The notes beneath the pieces are model-generated. The model saw only the letters and a program-made list of their open reading frames with translations, did no database searches and had not been told where the DNA came from. Source: an uncultured bacterium (GTDB taxonomy: Bacteria > Planctomycetota > UBA1135 > UBA2386). From it: a stretch of DNA of 10,412 nucleotides. The stretch covers positions 1 through 10,412 of the forward strand of contig CALKYL010000283.1 of assembly GCA_938003515.1 (NCBI GenBank), in the 5' to 3' direction. Shown here in pieces: positions 10,015 to 10,412 of the stretch. Within the stretch, counting starts at the first letter, position 1. Each line of letters opens with the position of its first letter. A program made the position numbers and the translations under genes.

Positions 10015-10412
10015 ATGTCGCGTCCGGTGGTCTTCGCGCGTGTGCCGCTGCTGCTCGCCGTGCTCGCCGGCTGCGGTGGCGGGGGCCGTGGCGATGGCGG
10101 CGGCGTCGACGGTGGCGTCGGCGGCAGCGTCGATCGGGGCCCGTCGGCGCCGCCCTTCGTCGCGGCGCTCGATGCCGTCGGCCTGCCCTCGGTCGTGCGC
10201 GGCCGCGTGCTGCTCGGCGAGCTCGGCTGCGTCGCGTGCCACGACGGCGGGGGGCTCGGCATCGAGGCCGCGGCCGGGCCGGTGCTCGCGACCGTCGGCG
10301 CGCGCGTGCGCACCGACCACCTCGTGCGCTTCCTGGCGGCGCCGCACCGCGCCGAGCCGGGCACGACGATGCCCGCCCTGCTCTCCGACCTCGACGACGC
10401 CGCGCGTAGCAC
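10015..10412 (+). CDS. c-type cytochrome lipoprotein, partial (runs off the window)
   Basis: The visible 132 residues begin with a short basic N-terminus and a hydrophobic signal (VPLLLAVLAGC). A strong lipobox L-A-G-C20 predicts a lipid-anchored periplasmic protein. A low-complexity Gly-rich linker (21-42) follows. The heme-binding motif is C72-V-A-C75-H76 within E-L-G-C-V-A-C-H-D-G-G-G. E-P-G-T-T-M119-P fits the usual distal methionine ligand, so this is a class I-like cytochrome c domain. The window ends shortly after, and a larger C-terminal domain may follow, as is common in Planctomycete cytochromes. No stop codon is reached. The gene is divergent from the esterase, with start codons 62 bases apart. 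It is probably an electron carrier or an oxidoreductase subunit; its partner is not visible. Confidence 0.8.
   Translation, partial: MSRPVVFARVPLLLAVLAGCGGGGRGDGGGVDGGVGGSVDRGPSAPPFVAALDAVGLPSVVRGRVLLGELGCVACHDGGGLGIEAAAGPVLATVGARVRTDHLVRFLAAPHRAEPGTTMPALLSDLDDAARS

Noticed and set aside
9153..10412. A 419-codon - strand frame covering the esterase and the cytochrome gene
   Set aside because: Low-complexity product with no signal or motif. It conflicts with two genes that have signal peptides and catalytic or heme motifs.

Overview
The window is very GC-rich and densely coded, and most genes are on the + strand. It reads as a copper/silver resistance cluster set between gene fragments and a typical planctomycete-type neighbourhood. 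Planctomycetota is my best guess. The basis is the sulfatase remnant, the secreted sialate-esterase-like protein, the small c-type cytochrome lipoprotein and a CusA with extra membrane segments. Another high-GC phylum such as Myxococcota is possible. The taxonomy is inferred from gene content, not measured.

Left edge (1-156): a short piece that looks like an MFS transporter is read in one frame. It gives way between about 136 and 154 to the C-terminal half of a CusB-type adaptor in another frame. Both genes are broken there.

Copper block (157-8708): the truncated cusB, carrying two DUF3347-like domains, overlaps cusA by a GTGA stop/start. CusA is a 1282-residue RND pump that keeps the three methionines of the Cu(I)/Ag(I) site. 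After an 88-base gap come a small four-cysteine lipoprotein and an ECF sigma factor, again overlapping by GTGA. The sigma factor has a C-x-C pair between sigma2 and sigma4 and a C-terminal cysteine cluster. This is the layout of CorE-type sigma factors, which sense copper directly without an anti-sigma factor. A hairpin and a candidate ECF-type promoter (TGTAAC, 16 bases, CGTC) follow, ahead of a Cu(I) P1B-type ATPase (copA). The inferred logic is that cytosolic Cu(I) is moved to the periplasm by CopA and across the outer membrane by CusAB with an unseen outer-membrane partner. The sigma factor would sense copper and switch on at least copA. The lipoprotein is an unassigned candidate copper-binding partner.

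Right side (8709-10412): directly after the copA stop lies a fragment of a sulfatase C-terminus with a frameshift near its end. A secreted SGNH/sialate O-acetylesterase-like protein on the - strand converges on it. Divergent from that gene is a c-type cytochrome lipoprotein that runs off the window. The two divergent genes share a TATGCT element 6-7 bases before their start codons, which suggests back-to-back promoters making leaderless mRNAs.

I saw no tRNA, rRNA, CRISPR array, insertion sequence or transposase. The least described part is the lipoprotein-sigma pair (5440-6350) with its candidate target promoter at copA.
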